A stretch of DNA of 44,087 nucleotides from an uncultured Paracoccaceae bacterium (GCA_947500825.1 CANMTR010000019.1:1-44087), one strand, 5' to 3'; shown: positions 26,559 through 34,696, counted from the stretch's first letter. Notes: generated by a model from the sequence alone, not told the origin. Made by a program: numbers and translations.

Positions 26559-26933
26559 TCAGTTCGGGGCGGCCGCTAGGGCGACGGCGCGTTCGGCGAC
26601 CTCGCTGCTGGCCGATGGCTTGGGAATCAGCTCCGCTTGGATGCGCGCGATCAGCTCCCCTTGGCGCATGAGGTCGCCCGAGTGCAGCAGGAAGGGGATG
26701 TCGAGTTCCTCGAGCCGGCGCGCGACGGACTCGCAGGTCGTGCCGCGCCCCAGATTGACGTCGAGGATCGCGGCGTCGGGGCGGGCGCGGTCGATCGCTT
26801 CGAGGGCGCGGTCGACCGTGTTGGCGCTCACGGGATTGGCGCCCTCGTCCTCCACGGCGTAGGACAGTTCCATAAGGATCAGCGGCTCGTCCTCGAGGAT
26901 CAGGATGCGTGGCGGAGCGGTGGGGGCGGTCAT
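26559..26933 (-). CDS. Single-domain response regulator (LovR-like)
   Basis: A 124-residue stand-alone receiver domain. It has the acidic pocket LEDEP at 13-17, the phospho-acceptor D58 in AILDVNLG, and a lysine in LIPKPS near 104. No output domain is attached, so it probably acts as a phosphate sink or as a protein-interaction switch for the adjacent LOV kinase; only one base separates the two genes. Caulobacter LovR, partner of the blue-light kinase LovK, has this form. The assignment as its functional equivalent is inference from domain type and context. Confidence 0.85.
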   Translation of the reverse strand: MTAPTAPPRILILEDEPLILMELSYAVEDEGANPVSANTVDRALEAIDRARPDAAILDVNLGRGTTCESVARRLEELDIPFLLHSGDLMRQGELIARIQAELIPKPSASSEVAERAVALAAAPN

Positions 26934-26934
26934 T

Positions 26935-28014
26935 TCAGTCGGCCTCTTCGGGAATGTCGATCTGTGCGGTCAGCCCGGCCGGCGCCCAGTCCGTCGTCAG
27001 GGTGCCGCCGATGGTGGACAGGAGCGTGTCGACGATGCCCAGGCCCGAGCCCGCGCCACGGGAGGGGGGGGTAACGGCGGGGCCGCCCCGCTCGCGCCAG
27101 CGCAGCGACAGCACGCCGTCCGCGTGGCTCCAGGTGAGGGTCGCGGTACCCTCGTCGCCCGAGAGGGCGCCGTACTTGATCGCGTTCGTCGCAAGCTCGT
27201 GCAGGCTAAGGCCGAGGGTCGAGACCAGGGCCGGATCGATCCGGTCCGCAGGCCCCTCGAGCCGGATGCGGTCCCCGGCGGGATCGTAGGGCGACAGGAC
27301 CGCCTCGATGGCGGGACGGATGTCGACCGTGCCGCGGGACGCTTCGTCGAGCGTGGTCTCGAAGGCGCGGCCCAGGGCCCGGATGCGGTCGTTGATCTCA
27401 GCGGCCTCGGCGCGGATGCCGCGCGTGCGGCCGGTTACGGTGACCAGCCCCGCGATCACCGAGAACATGTTCTTCATGCGGTGACTGAGCTCGCGCGCCA
27501 TCATCTTGGCGTGCTTCTCGTCGGCGCGGGCGGCGTGGACGTCCGAGACATCCCACTGGGAGCCGAAGTAGTAGATCAACTCGCCGGTGTCGCCGTAGAT
27601 CGGACCGAGATGGAGCGCGTTCCAGAACGGCGTTCCGTCCTTGCGGTAGTTCAGCATCTCGACGACGATTACGTCCTCCTCGGCCAGGGCGCGCCGGACC
27701 TTGGCGACTGTCTCCGGATCGGTCCCGGGCCCTTGCAGGAAGCGGCAGTTCTGCCCCAGGACGTCGTCTTCCTCGTAGCCCGTGAGCGTGACGAAGGCGC
27801 GGTTGACGAAGACGATGGGCATGTCGTCGCGCCCGGGGTCGGCCAGGCACACCGCCATGCGGGTCTGGGCCATGGCCTGCTCGAACAGTACGCCCGAGGC
27901 ACCGGAGAAATGTGAGTCCGGGTTCGCCTCCCGGAAGCGTTTGGGGCTGTCGTCGAAACGCATATGCGCCTGGCGCCCGTCGTTCTCGGAGCTGTCGTCT
28001 TCGCGGTCGATCAT
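26935..28014 (-). CDS. LOV-domain blue-light sensor histidine kinase, HWE family
   Basis: A 359-residue soluble kinase. Residues about 45-160 form a LOV domain with the photoactive cysteine C90 in GQNCRFLQGPGTD and the flavin-contact residues N122 and N132 (LNYRKDGTPFWN) and Q153 (FGSQWDVS), so FMN binding and light-driven cysteinyl-adduct formation are expected. The kinase part has phospho-acceptor H178 in ELSHRMKNMFSVIAGL, N-box HELATNAIKYGAL, and the HWE-family WRERGGP motif, then GSGLGIVDTLL. HWE LOV kinases control general stress responses, adhesion or virulence in other alphaproteobacteria. The partner is probably the receiver gene downstream. Confidence 0.93.
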   Translation of the reverse strand: MIDREDDSSENDGRQAHMRFDDSPKRFREANPDSHFSGASGVLFEQAMAQTRMAVCLADPGRDDMPIVFVNRAFVTLTGYEEDDVLGQNCRFLQGPGTDPETVAKVRRALAEEDVIVVEMLNYRKDGTPFWNALHLGPIYGDTGELIYYFGSQWDVSDVHAARADEKHAKMMARELSHRMKNMFSVIAGLVTVTGRTRGIRAEAAEINDRIRALGRAFETTLDEASRGTVDIRPAIEAVLSPYDPAGDRIRLEGPADRIDPALVSTLGLSLHELATNAIKYGALSGDEGTATLTWSHADGVLSLRWRERGGPAVTPPSRGAGSGLGIVDTLLSTIGGTLTTDWAPAGLTAQIDIPEEAD

Positions 28015-28096
28015 AGGTCGGGGGCCATCTTCGTGCGGGCGCGATTCGATGCGCCAGGATTATCCGGCAAAACTAGTACGGCGGGCCGAAAGACAA

Positions 28097-28123
28097 ACGG
28101 CGCGGGGGCTGGCCCCGCGCCGT
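28097..28123 (-). terminator. Rho-independent terminator after rplY
   Basis: On the minus strand ACGGCGCGGGG pairs with CCCCGCGCCGT (11 bp, 5-nt loop) and is followed by TTTGTCTTT. This is the strongest intrinsic terminator in the window. It separates rplY from the LOV kinase pair, so the kinase should have its own promoter in 28015-28096. Confidence 0.75.
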
Positions 28124-28150
28124 CGTCTCGAACCGGCGGTCCGGTCGGTC

Positions 28151-28828
28151 TCAGCTCTCGGAGCCTTGGCCCTCGGCGTCTTCGCCGGCTTCCATCTCGG
28201 TCGCGGGAACCTCGTCGGCGGCGACATCGTCCTCTTCCTCGTCTCGCTGGCTCTGGAGGCCGGAGGGAGCGGAGATGTTGGCGATCACGAAGTCCCGGTC
28301 GATCGTCGGGCGCGTGCCCTTGGGCAGCGTCACCTCGGAGATGTGGACGGTGTCGCCGATCTCCTTCTGGGAGACGTCGATCACGACCTCCTCGGGAATG
28401 TCGCCCGCGGTGCAGCGCAGTTCGACCTCGTTACGCACCATGGTCAGCACGCCGCCGGCGGTCAGGCCCGGGCACTCTTCCTCGCCCTCGACGCGGACGG
28501 GGATGTAGAGCGACACGCGGCTGGAACGGCGCAGGCGCACGAAATCCACGTGGGTGGGCAGGTCACGGACCACATCGCGCTGCACGTTGCGGCAGATGAC
28601 GCGAACGTCGTCGTGACCGTCGACCTTGAGGTTGAACAGGGTCGACAGGAACCGGCCGTCCTTGAGCCGCTTGAGCAGCTCGTTGAAGGGCAGGTTGATG
28701 GGGAGCGGATCGGTTTCGCCGCCATAGACGATGCCGGGCACGAGGTTCTCGCGCCGGGCCTGACGGGCGGCCCCCTTGCCTGTCCCCGTCCGTTCCATGG
28801 CGATGATGTCTGGCGTTTCGCCGGCCAT
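28151..28828 (-). CDS. rplY: 50S ribosomal protein L25 (Ctc/TL5 form)
   Basis: A 225-residue two-domain L25 that binds 5S rRNA. The N-terminal domain reads [20 protein letters not shown], then [40 protein letters not shown] starts the TL5/Ctc C-terminal domain. The last ~25 residues are very acidic ([10 protein letters not shown] and onwards). The ATG at 28828 has AGGAG 9 nt upstream; a longer frame adds unlike sequence. In some bacteria the Ctc form is stress-induced. The transcript probably ends at the terminator at 28097-28123. Confidence 0.96.
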   Translation of the reverse strand: MAGETPDIIAMERTGTGKGAARQARRENLVPGIVYGGETDPLPINLPFNELLKRLKDGRFLSTLFNLKVDGHDDVRVICRNVQRDVVRDLPTHVDFVRLRRSSRVSLYIPVRVEGEEECPGLTAGGVLTMVRNEVELRCTAGDIPEEVVIDVSQKEIGDTVHISEVTLPKGTRPTIDRDFVIANISAPSGLQSQRDEEEDDVAADEVPATEMEAGEDAEGQGSES

Positions 28829-29004
28829 GATGGTGATCTCCTGAAATTGCGTCGCCCCCGCCGCCTCCAAGGGTGGGCCCACGGGGGATGGGCGCCTATA
28901 GGACAGACGGGGCAAGTTGAAAACCCCTCTCATCGCCGCTCTTGCGCGGGCACGCGGGCCCGTTCCAGCATCAAGCCTGAATACGGATCCGGAGGGGAGC
29001 CTTG

Positions 29005-29313
29005 ATGCGGACATACGTGACGGCCGTCTTTCGCGCCAACGAGGGACACGAGGACGAGGTGGAGCGGATTTTCCGGTCCTTCGTGACCCCCACCCACGAG
29101 AAGGACAGGGGCTGCGTGAGCTACGCGCTGAACCGCGGGCAGGACGACCCGCGCACCTTCGTATTCATGGAGGAGTGGGACAGCCGCGAGGACCTGGAGA
29201 CACATCTGGAGACCGACCATATCCAGGAGGGGCTCGCCGCGCTCGCGGGCAAGCTGGAGAGTCAGAACATCATCCTCCTCGAGCGGCTGGAGGGAGGCGA
29301 CGTGAATGGCTGA
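29005..29313 (+). CDS. ABM-domain (quinol monooxygenase-like) protein
   Basis: A 102-residue dimeric alpha-beta barrel protein of the antibiotic-biosynthesis-monooxygenase family, related to YgiN-type quinol monooxygenases and heme oxygenase-like small proteins. Motifs are [20 protein letters not shown], the [32 protein letters not shown] stretch (in pieces), and the closing helix. The ATG at 29005, with GGAGGGG upstream, is preferred to the TTG at 29002. It overlaps the cupin gene by 8 bp. The substrate cannot be told. Confidence 0.8.
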   Translation: MRTYVTAVFRANEGHEDEVERIFRSFVTPTHEKDRGCVSYALNRGQDDPRTFVFMEEWDSREDLETHLETDHIQEGLAALAGKLESQNIILLERLEGGDVNG

Positions 29314-29737
29314 TGAACGGGGCGCGGGGACGAGGTCCGCGCGCTTCGTGCCCGCCGAGGCGGCCGCGCGCCTGCCCGAGAGCGTCGAGGCGATGATCGC
29401 CGACGAGTATCTCGTGGACCGTGCGGATGCCTCGTGCCGGGTGTTCCGCATCTACCGGGGCGTGCCGGCGCACTTCCACCGCCAATGTGACGAATACCTC
29501 TATGTCCTGTCGGGGCGGGGGACGTTCTGGATGGAGGATCCGGAGATGGAGGCCGAGTTCGCGCCGGGCCACCTGCTCTATTTCGAGCGCGGCGTCGTCC
29601 ACGCCACCCCGCGGCTGATCGAGGAGCCGGTGACGTTCCTGTCCATAGATGCGCCCCGCCGCGACCCAGGAGACATCACCTTCGTCGACAACGGAAGCGG
29701 GGGCGCGTCAGACTTCATGGACCGCAATCGGGGCTAA
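29306..29737 (+). CDS. Cupin-domain protein
   Basis: A 143-residue single-domain cupin. Motif 1 is visible as PAHFHRQCDEYLYVLSGRG, with two histidine-type ligands and Glu; motif 2 is APGHLLYFERGVVHATPR, with the second-motif histidine. Metal binding is therefore likely. The first ~30 residues are an added helical stretch. Translation is coupled to the upstream ABM gene by an 8-bp overlap, which suggests a joint oxidative pathway, unidentified. Confidence 0.82.
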   Translation: MADERGAGTRSARFVPAEAAARLPESVEAMIADEYLVDRADASCRVFRIYRGVPAHFHRQCDEYLYVLSGRGTFWMEDPEMEAEFAPGHLLYFERGVVHATPRLIEEPVTFLSIDAPRRDPGDITFVDNGSGGASDFMDRNRG

Positions 29738-29768
29738 TATCCACCTGCCGGGGGGTCCTTTTCCGGAT

Positions 29769-29793
29769 GGCGCGGCCCCGGAGGGGCCGCGCC
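29769..29793. terminator. Bidirectional stem-loop between convergent genes
   Basis: GGCGCGGCCCC pairs perfectly with GGGGCCGCGCC around a GGA loop (11-bp stem). It lies between the cupin stop and the DUF1194 stop. A U-tract is lacking on both sides, so termination strength is uncertain. Confidence 0.6.
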
Positions 29794-29798
29794 CGCGG

Positions 29799-30581
29799 TC
29801 AGCTCCGCCGCCTGCCGAGCCTGCCGATCGCGGCGAGCGCGGAAAGCAGAAGGAGACCGCCGGCCGGCAGCGGCACCGGGCTGGGCATCGGTCCCGGCTC
29901 GGGGGCGGGGCTCGGTCCGGGCATGGGCATGGGCTCGGCGATCTCGCGCCCCAGCTTTTCGCTGACGGCGGTGCCGAAATCCTCGAAGGAATTGGCCGCA
30001 ACGACGAAGCCATCGGCGGTGATCACGCTGTCGGTATAGAAGGCCTCGATGCTGCTGGAGCCACCGATCGGCAGACCGTTTACCGTGATGCCTTCCGCCG
30101 CCGAGAGGTCGCGCGCCTCTTGGGTCGCGAAGAGGTTGCTGCCGCCGTCGCCCGACACATCCTGAACCAGGCGGGTCCCCTCGAACCCGTTGGCGAAGAG
30201 CGAGCGGCCGAAGGTCAGCGCCCCGTCGATCGAGGTGCCACCGCTGAACGGACGGGCGGCCGCGGTCACGGAATCCGCGAAGGCGTTGGCGCTGTCCGCT
30301 CCGTCGATCAGCGTCCAGTCCACCGCGACGGCCTGCGACGAGAAGCTCGACCAATAGACGAGCTGAGTGGCGATGGAACCGATGTCGCCGTTCCCGACCG
30401 CGTCGATGATGCCGGTGCTGCGGAAAGCGTCGGCGTACCCGTCCCGCTGGAGGGCGAATTCCGAACCGCTGACGCTGCCCGAAACGTCGACCAGCAACTG
30501 CAATTCGAGGTCGACGGGAACGGCAAGCGCCGGAGCAGCGAAAACGGGCGAGAGCATCGCGACGAAAAGTGCGTTTTTCAT
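29799..30581 (-). CDS. DUF1194 VWA-like protein with VPLPA-CTERM sorting signal
   Basis: A 260-residue exported protein. The signal peptide covers residues 1-20 (MKNALFVAMLSPVFAAPALA). A von Willebrand A-like domain follows, with the metal-site motif LLVDVSGSVSGSEF and GGTSIDGALTFG, as in DUF1194. A proline/glycine linker (MPMPGPSPAPEPGPMPSP) leads to VPLPAGGLLLLSALAAIG and an RLGRRRS end, the tripartite motif-helix-basic layout of exosortase substrates of the VPLPA type. The protein is probably anchored, then cleaved and released or modified by an exosortase encoded elsewhere. ATG at 30581 is chosen because it starts the signal peptide. Confidence 0.88.
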   Translation of the reverse strand: MKNALFVAMLSPVFAAPALAVPVDLELQLLVDVSGSVSGSEFALQRDGYADAFRSTGIIDAVGNGDIGSIATQLVYWSSFSSQAVAVDWTLIDGADSANAFADSVTAAARPFSGGTSIDGALTFGRSLFANGFEGTRLVQDVSGDGGSNLFATQEARDLSAAEGITVNGLPIGGSSSIEAFYTDSVITADGFVVAANSFEDFGTAVSEKLGREIAEPMPMPGPSPAPEPGPMPSPVPLPAGGLLLLSALAAIGRLGRRRS

Positions 30582-30675
30582 CAAAAATCCCCAGGATCGG
30601 GTTTCAATCACGGCGGATGTCGGCATGAGATCCGCTACGGCAACCGGGCGAGTTCGATCGGTCGCTAACGTTACG

Positions 30676-30693
30676 TTAATTAATAATGGTTAA
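30676..30693. promoter_or_regulatory. AT-rich promoter region with CtrA-like TTAA repeats
   Basis: Upstream of the DUF1194 gene, TTAATTAATAATGGTTAA contains three TTAA words at 30676, 30680 and 30690; the last two are spaced TTAA-N6-TTAA, one base short of the CtrA consensus TTAA-N7-TTAA. Rhodobacterales CtrA sites are variable, so this is a candidate only. The stretch is the most AT-rich part of the right half of the window. Confidence 0.35.
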
Positions 30694-30752
30694 CGCGGTC
30701 AATCGCGCAATCGTGTTTCAACCCTCTGGTTGATCCATTTGAGTGGAAGACG

Positions 30753-30767
30753 CAGCGGTTACCGCTG
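30753..30767 (-). terminator. Stem-loop downstream of amylosucrase-family gene
   Basis: CAGCGG-TTA-CCGCTG forms a perfect 6-bp stem, followed on the minus strand by GTCTTCC. A second hairpin, TCAACC-CTCT-GGTTGA, lies at 30718-30733. Together they fill the gap between the end of this gene and the DUF1194 promoter; one or both may end transcription. The rest of 30582-30833 holds no gene that I can support. Confidence 0.4.
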
Positions 30768-30833
30768 GGGCGTTCAATAAAGCCTCACAGAACAGCCGCT
30801 AGCTTAAGAGCCTTAAAATGCGGCACGTCGGCA

Positions 30834-32720
30834 CTAGTCGTTCGAATGCAACCAGAGGGCGGCATACGGCGGCAGGATCAGGCGGTCGTCTTCGCGCGCG
30901 GGCGGTTGCCCGGTCAGCAGGTCCAGAGGAGCGTCCTGTGCATCGCGTCCGATGCGATGCGCCTCGATCTGCTGGCTCTCGGCCGTGAAGTTGTAAAGCC
31001 CCGTCACACTCTCCTCGCGGCCCGGGCGCAGCACGCAGAACAGCTTGTCGTGGCCGGTATCGAGGATGCAGGCGGGCACGTCGCCGCGGAGCGCGGGCGT
31101 GATTGCGCGGACCGCCAGGATCTCGCGGGTACCACGGTAGATGCGTCCAGAGGGCGCGTTGCTGCCAGGTGCGGCGTCGGCGCGCGTCCAGTCCATGGCG
31201 GGGCGCTGCATCCAGCGGCCGTCGCCGGCAAGGTCTGGGTCCTCGAGATAGGCGGTTTCGTTCGTCAGGCCGATCTCGTCGCCCATGTAGATCAGGGGCA
31301 GGCCGCCGAAGCCGGCGATCAGGGCGTGGCCGAGGAGGATACGCGCCACGGCGAGGTCGATATCCGCCTCGGTCGTCGCCGCTTCGAGCCCGGCCAGCGA
31401 GGCCAAGGTGCCGTTGGTGCGCGCGTCCCCCGTGGCCTCGTTGACCTGGAAGTCGGCCCCGCGGGCGAAGGAGCCTGGGAAGCGGCCGGCGTAGAAGTCG
31501 GACAGGAACTTGCGGTGGCCGGGCCCCGTCACGCCGCGCGCCTCGGCGTCCTCCTCGGTGATGGCCCAGCCGATGTCGTCGTGGCAGCGGATATAGGTGG
31601 CCCATTCGGCGCCCACGAAGCGGTCGGGGAAGTGACGGCGCAGGGTGTCGGTCATCAAGCCTGTCTCGCCGGAGGCCAGCGCCGACCAGAACTGGACCAT
31701 GAGCGAGTTGTGGTAGGCGAGGTTGCACACCTTGCCCGTGTGCCGCCCGGCGCCGAGATAGGGAACAAGTTCCTGTGGGCCGACGATCGCCTCGGCCTTG
31801 AAGATTGTGGCGGGCGCGGCCACCGAGGCCGCCTGGTTGATCGCCTGGAGGATATCGTGGACCTCGGGCTCGTTCTGGCAGACCGTACCCATCCGCTTCC
31901 ACATGAAGGCGACCGCATCCAGCCGCAGCACTTCGGCGCCCGAGTTGGCGAGGTCCAGCACGATGCCGAGGATGGCGAGGAAAACCTCGGGGTTCTCCCA
32001 GTTGAGGTCCCACTGGAAGGTGTTGAAGGTGGTCCAGACCCACCTCTCCATCTCCTTGTTCCAGGTAAAGTTGCCCGGCGCCTGGTCGGGGAAGACTTCG
32101 AGAAGGGTGCGCTCGTAGGCAAGCGGCGTGTCGTGGTCGTCGAAGAGGTGGTAGAAGCCTTGGTAGTGAGGGTCGCCCGCCCGTGCCCGCACGGCCCAAT
32201 CATGTTCCATCGCGGTATGGTTGAGCACCATGTCGATGCAAGGGCTGATCCCGGCGGCACGCATGGCGGCGGCGACCGCGCGAAAATCGTCCATCGTGCC
32301 CAGGCGCGGGTCGATCCGGCCATAGTCCATCACCGCGTATCCGCCGTCGGAGTCGCCCGGGCGTGGCATCAGGCAGGGCATGAAATGGGCGTAGCGGATG
32401 CCCAGGTCGCACAGGTAGGGGATGCGCTCGGCCACGCCTGCCATGGAACCCGCGAACCGGTCCACGTAGAAGACGTAGCCGGCCATCGACTGGTCCTGAA
32501 ACCACTCGGGGGAGAGGTCGCGCGCGAGGTCCAGAGCGCGCAGGTCGCGGGGCCGCTCCGCCCATTTGCGCGCCAGGAGCGCGCGGAGCCGGTCGCGCAA
32601 GGCGTCGGGCGACATGCGCTTGCCGTAGAGGCGCAAGAGCGGCGCCATCAGGTCGGCCGCGGCCCTTTGCCAGCGCAGGTCGAAGAGGGCGTCGTCGTCG
32701 ACGGTCGCGGTGCGGGTCAT
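30834..32720 (-). CDS. Amylosucrase-family GH13 glucosyltransferase / sucrose-active enzyme
   Basis: A 628-residue cytoplasmic enzyme with the domain order of amylosucrases (helical N-terminal domain about 1-85, then GH13 barrel, then C-terminal beta domain). Catalytic residues are visible: nucleophile D268 in VLRLDAVAFMWKR, acid/base E310 in FKAEAIVG, and the HDDIGW transition-state motif at H380-D381-D382. GGYAVMDYGRIDPRLGTMDD and IDMVLNHTAMEHDW are hallmark segments. It should act on sucrose, making alpha-1,4-glucan or simply hydrolysing it; transfer versus hydrolysis cannot be decided by eye. The ATG at 32720 follows kynU by 60 bp and may share its transcript. Confidence 0.88.
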   Translation of the reverse strand: MTRTATVDDDALFDLRWQRAAADLMAPLLRLYGKRMSPDALRDRLRALLARKWAERPRDLRALDLARDLSPEWFQDQSMAGYVFYVDRFAGSMAGVAERIPYLCDLGIRYAHFMPCLMPRPGDSDGGYAVMDYGRIDPRLGTMDDFRAVAAAMRAAGISPCIDMVLNHTAMEHDWAVRARAGDPHYQGFYHLFDDHDTPLAYERTLLEVFPDQAPGNFTWNKEMERWVWTTFNTFQWDLNWENPEVFLAILGIVLDLANSGAEVLRLDAVAFMWKRMGTVCQNEPEVHDILQAINQAASVAAPATIFKAEAIVGPQELVPYLGAGRHTGKVCNLAYHNSLMVQFWSALASGETGLMTDTLRRHFPDRFVGAEWATYIRCHDDIGWAITEEDAEARGVTGPGHRKFLSDFYAGRFPGSFARGADFQVNEATGDARTNGTLASLAGLEAATTEADIDLAVARILLGHALIAGFGGLPLIYMGDEIGLTNETAYLEDPDLAGDGRWMQRPAMDWTRADAAPGSNAPSGRIYRGTREILAVRAITPALRGDVPACILDTGHDKLFCVLRPGREESVTGLYNFTAESQQIEAHRIGRDAQDAPLDLLTGQPPAREDDRLILPPYAALWLHSND

Positions 32721-32780
32721 GGGGCCTCTCTGCCGGGACGGGCGCGAGAGTAGCGACACGCGCCGCGGCGGCAAGGCGGG

Positions 32781-33974
32781 TCAGGTTACGGCGGCGCGGG
32801 CGGCGTAGGCGGGATCGTCCCAAAGGCGCCGGTCCAGCACCTCCGCGAGTGTCGCGACGCAACGATCGATCTCGGCCTCGCCCAGGTAGAGCGGCGTTAT
32901 TCCGAAGCGCAGGATGTCGGGGGCGCGGAAGTCGCCCACCACCCCGCGCGCGATCAGGGCCTGCATCACCGCGTAGCCCCGGGGGTGGCGGAACGAGACC
33001 TGGGAGCCGCGCCGCGCGCCCTCGCGCGGGGAGGCGAGGGCGAGGCCGGGGCAGGCGGCTTCCACCCCCGCGATCAGGCGCTCCGACAGCTCGAGCGCGC
33101 GGGCGCGGACGTCGTGGATGGAGGCGATGTCCCACACGTCCATCGCCGCGTCGAGCGCGGCCATCTGAAGGACCGGGGGCGTGCCCACGCGCAGGCGGCG
33201 CACCGCGTCGGCGGGGCGGTAGGCGGTGTCGAAGTCGAAGGGCGCGGCATGGCCCAGCCAGCCCGCCAGCGCCGGCTCGATCCTGTCGGCGAGCCCCTCG
33301 CGGACATGGATGAAGGCGGGGCCGCCGGGGCCCGAGTTCAGGAACTTGTAGGTGCAGCCCACGACGAAATCGACACTCGTGCGGGCCGCGTCAACCGGTA
33401 GGGCTCCGGCGGAATGGGCAACGTCCCAGATCGTGACGATGCCCAGGGCACGCGCGCGGGCCACCAGGTCGGCCATGTCGTGGCGCCGTCCGGTACGGTA
33501 ATCCACCTCCGTCAGCATCAGGATCGCCACGTCCTCCGAGAGGTGGTCGGCGACTTCCTCGGGCGGGGGCGTCTTGAGGCGATGGCCCCGGTCGAGGGTG
33601 CGGATCAACCCCTCGACCATGTAGAGATCGGTGGGGAAGTTGCCCGAGTCCGACAGGATCGTTCGTCGGCCCGGCTTGAGCGCGAGCCCTGCGGCCAACG
33701 CCTGGTAGACCTTGATCGACAAGGTATCGCCCGTGGTCACAGTGCCGGGAGAGACGCCGATCAGCGGGGCGATGCGATCGCCCAGCCGATCTGGCAGGGC
33801 CATCCAGCCGGCGTCGTTCCACGACGCGATCAGGCCCTCGCCCCATTCCTCGCGAATGGCACGCTGGACCCGGTCGGGCACCTTGCGCGCCATGGGGCCA
33901 AGGGAGTTGCCATCGAGATAGGCGACCCCGACGGGCAGGTCGAACATGGCGCGAGTGGCGGCGAAGTCTGTCAC
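32781..33974 (-). CDS. kynU: Kynureninase
   Basis: A 397-residue PLP enzyme that cleaves L-kynurenine to anthranilate and alanine in tryptophan breakdown. YLDGNSLGPMARKV at the start, WDVAHSAGALPVD around 183-195 (PLP-interacting Asp), and the Schiff-base lysine K210 in GCTYKFLNSGPGGPAF are diagnostic. RVGTPPVLQMAALDAAMDVW and DILRFGITPLYLGEAEID match kynureninase C-terminal segments. No other kyn gene (kynA, kynB) is in the window, so the pathway would be completed elsewhere. Confidence 0.94.
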   Translation of the reverse strand: MTDFAATRAMFDLPVGVAYLDGNSLGPMARKVPDRVQRAIREEWGEGLIASWNDAGWMALPDRLGDRIAPLIGVSPGTVTTGDTLSIKVYQALAAGLALKPGRRTILSDSGNFPTDLYMVEGLIRTLDRGHRLKTPPPEEVADHLSEDVAILMLTEVDYRTGRRHDMADLVARARALGIVTIWDVAHSAGALPVDAARTSVDFVVGCTYKFLNSGPGGPAFIHVREGLADRIEPALAGWLGHAAPFDFDTAYRPADAVRRLRVGTPPVLQMAALDAAMDVWDIASIHDVRARALELSERLIAGVEAACPGLALASPREGARRGSQVSFRHPRGYAVMQALIARGVVGDFRAPDILRFGITPLYLGEAEIDRCVATLAEVLDRRLWDDPAYAARAAVT

Positions 33975-34008
33975 GGCGAAAAGCTCCTCGGGCGGTCGGC
34001 CCGGGCAC

Positions 34009-34446
34009 CTAGCGCGTCGGGCGCCCCCGCGTCGAGGGATGGTGCGACGCCATGCGGCCGTCGCCGGGCGTCACGTCCTTCGCGATGTCCTCAGGCGGCA
34101 GGGTGCGCTCCACGTGCTCGCGGATCAGGGCGGCGTTGCGGCGGTTGGCCTTCCAACCCACGTCGAACACGTCGCCAATGAGCGGCACGGAGCCCACGAT
34201 CGCATCCACGCCGATGTTGAATATCTGCCGCGCCAGCAGGGAATTGGGGGCGCCCATCCTCCGGCTTTCGTAAACGATGTAGGCACCGGGTACGAACCCG
34301 GCGGCGTCGCCGATCCCCGGGATCAGGCCGATGATCGAATCATAGCCGAGCCGGATACGGGTGCCGGGGATGCGGAACGCGCTGTCGAGCTGGTGGGCCA
34401 GCCCGTCAATCCGGTCGAGACGGTCGAAATGGGGATGTCGTGTCAT
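34009..34446 (-). CDS. DUF4112 family protein
   Basis: A 145-residue protein of the DUF4112 family, function unknown. The family core is plain: RLDRIDGLAHQLDSAFRIPG, RLGYDSIIGLIPGIGDAAGF, then NIGVDAIVGSVPLIGDVFDV and WKANRRNAALI. The two hydrophobic glycine-rich segments probably insert into or lie on the membrane. The ATG at 34446 has no good Shine-Dalgarno; instead a stem-loop GCGGG-TTT-CCCGC abuts it. The small proline-rich ORF 41 bp upstream is probably on the same transcript, started from the EcfG-like promoter. Confidence 0.82.
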   Translation of the reverse strand: MTRHPHFDRLDRIDGLAHQLDSAFRIPGTRIRLGYDSIIGLIPGIGDAAGFVPGAYIVYESRRMGAPNSLLARQIFNIGVDAIVGSVPLIGDVFDVGWKANRRNAALIREHVERTLPPEDIAKDVTPGDGRMASHHPSTRGRPTR

Positions 34447-34487
34447 GGGCGGGAAACCCGCGCCGTTCGGCGTGGTTCCGCCCGCGA

Positions 34488-34577
34488 TCAGATCGCGGCC
34501 CAATCGGTGAAACGGTGCGGCTTTTGCGGGGAAGGACGGACGGGTTTGGCCGGTGGCTTGGGGTGCGAGCGGTTCAT
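34488..34577 (-). CDS. 29-residue proline-rich basic small ORF
   Basis: A small ORF, starting MNRSHPKPPAKPVRP and ending HRFTDWAAI, with 7 prolines and 6 Lys/Arg residues. AAGGCG lies about 8 nt before the ATG. It lies between an EcfG-like promoter (34647-34672) and the DUF4112 gene and is in position to be the first gene of that transcript. I recognise no family. It could be a stress-induced microprotein, or a leader ORF controlling DUF4112 translation. Chance occurrence cannot be excluded. Confidence 0.45.
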   Translation of the reverse strand: MNRSHPKPPAKPVRPSPQKPHRFTDWAAI

Positions 34578-34646
34578 GGGATGCGCCTTGTAAATTCGAT
34601 TGGATCGACCCCTCCCGCATACGGTTCGGGGAATGTTGGAGCGTGC

Positions 34647-34672
34647 AACGCAAGGCGTTTACGGAGCGTTCC
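34647..34672 (-). promoter_or_regulatory. EcfG-type (general stress sigma) promoter candidate
   Basis: On the minus strand GGAAC (complement of 34668-34672) is followed by exactly 17 nt and then CGTT (complement of 34647-34650). This matches the alphaproteobacterial EcfG consensus GGAAC-N16/17-CGTT with no mismatch. Transcription would start near 34639 and read through the small ORF and DUF4112. The promoter sits just 25 bp past the hybrid kinase stop. Confidence 0.6.
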
Positions 34673-34696
34673 CGGCACTTTCGAAAGACACTGTTT

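Noticed and set aside
30846-32753. A 635-codon plus-strand frame opposite the amylosucrase-family gene
   Set aside because: The minus strand carries all GH13 catalytic motifs; this frame shows none.
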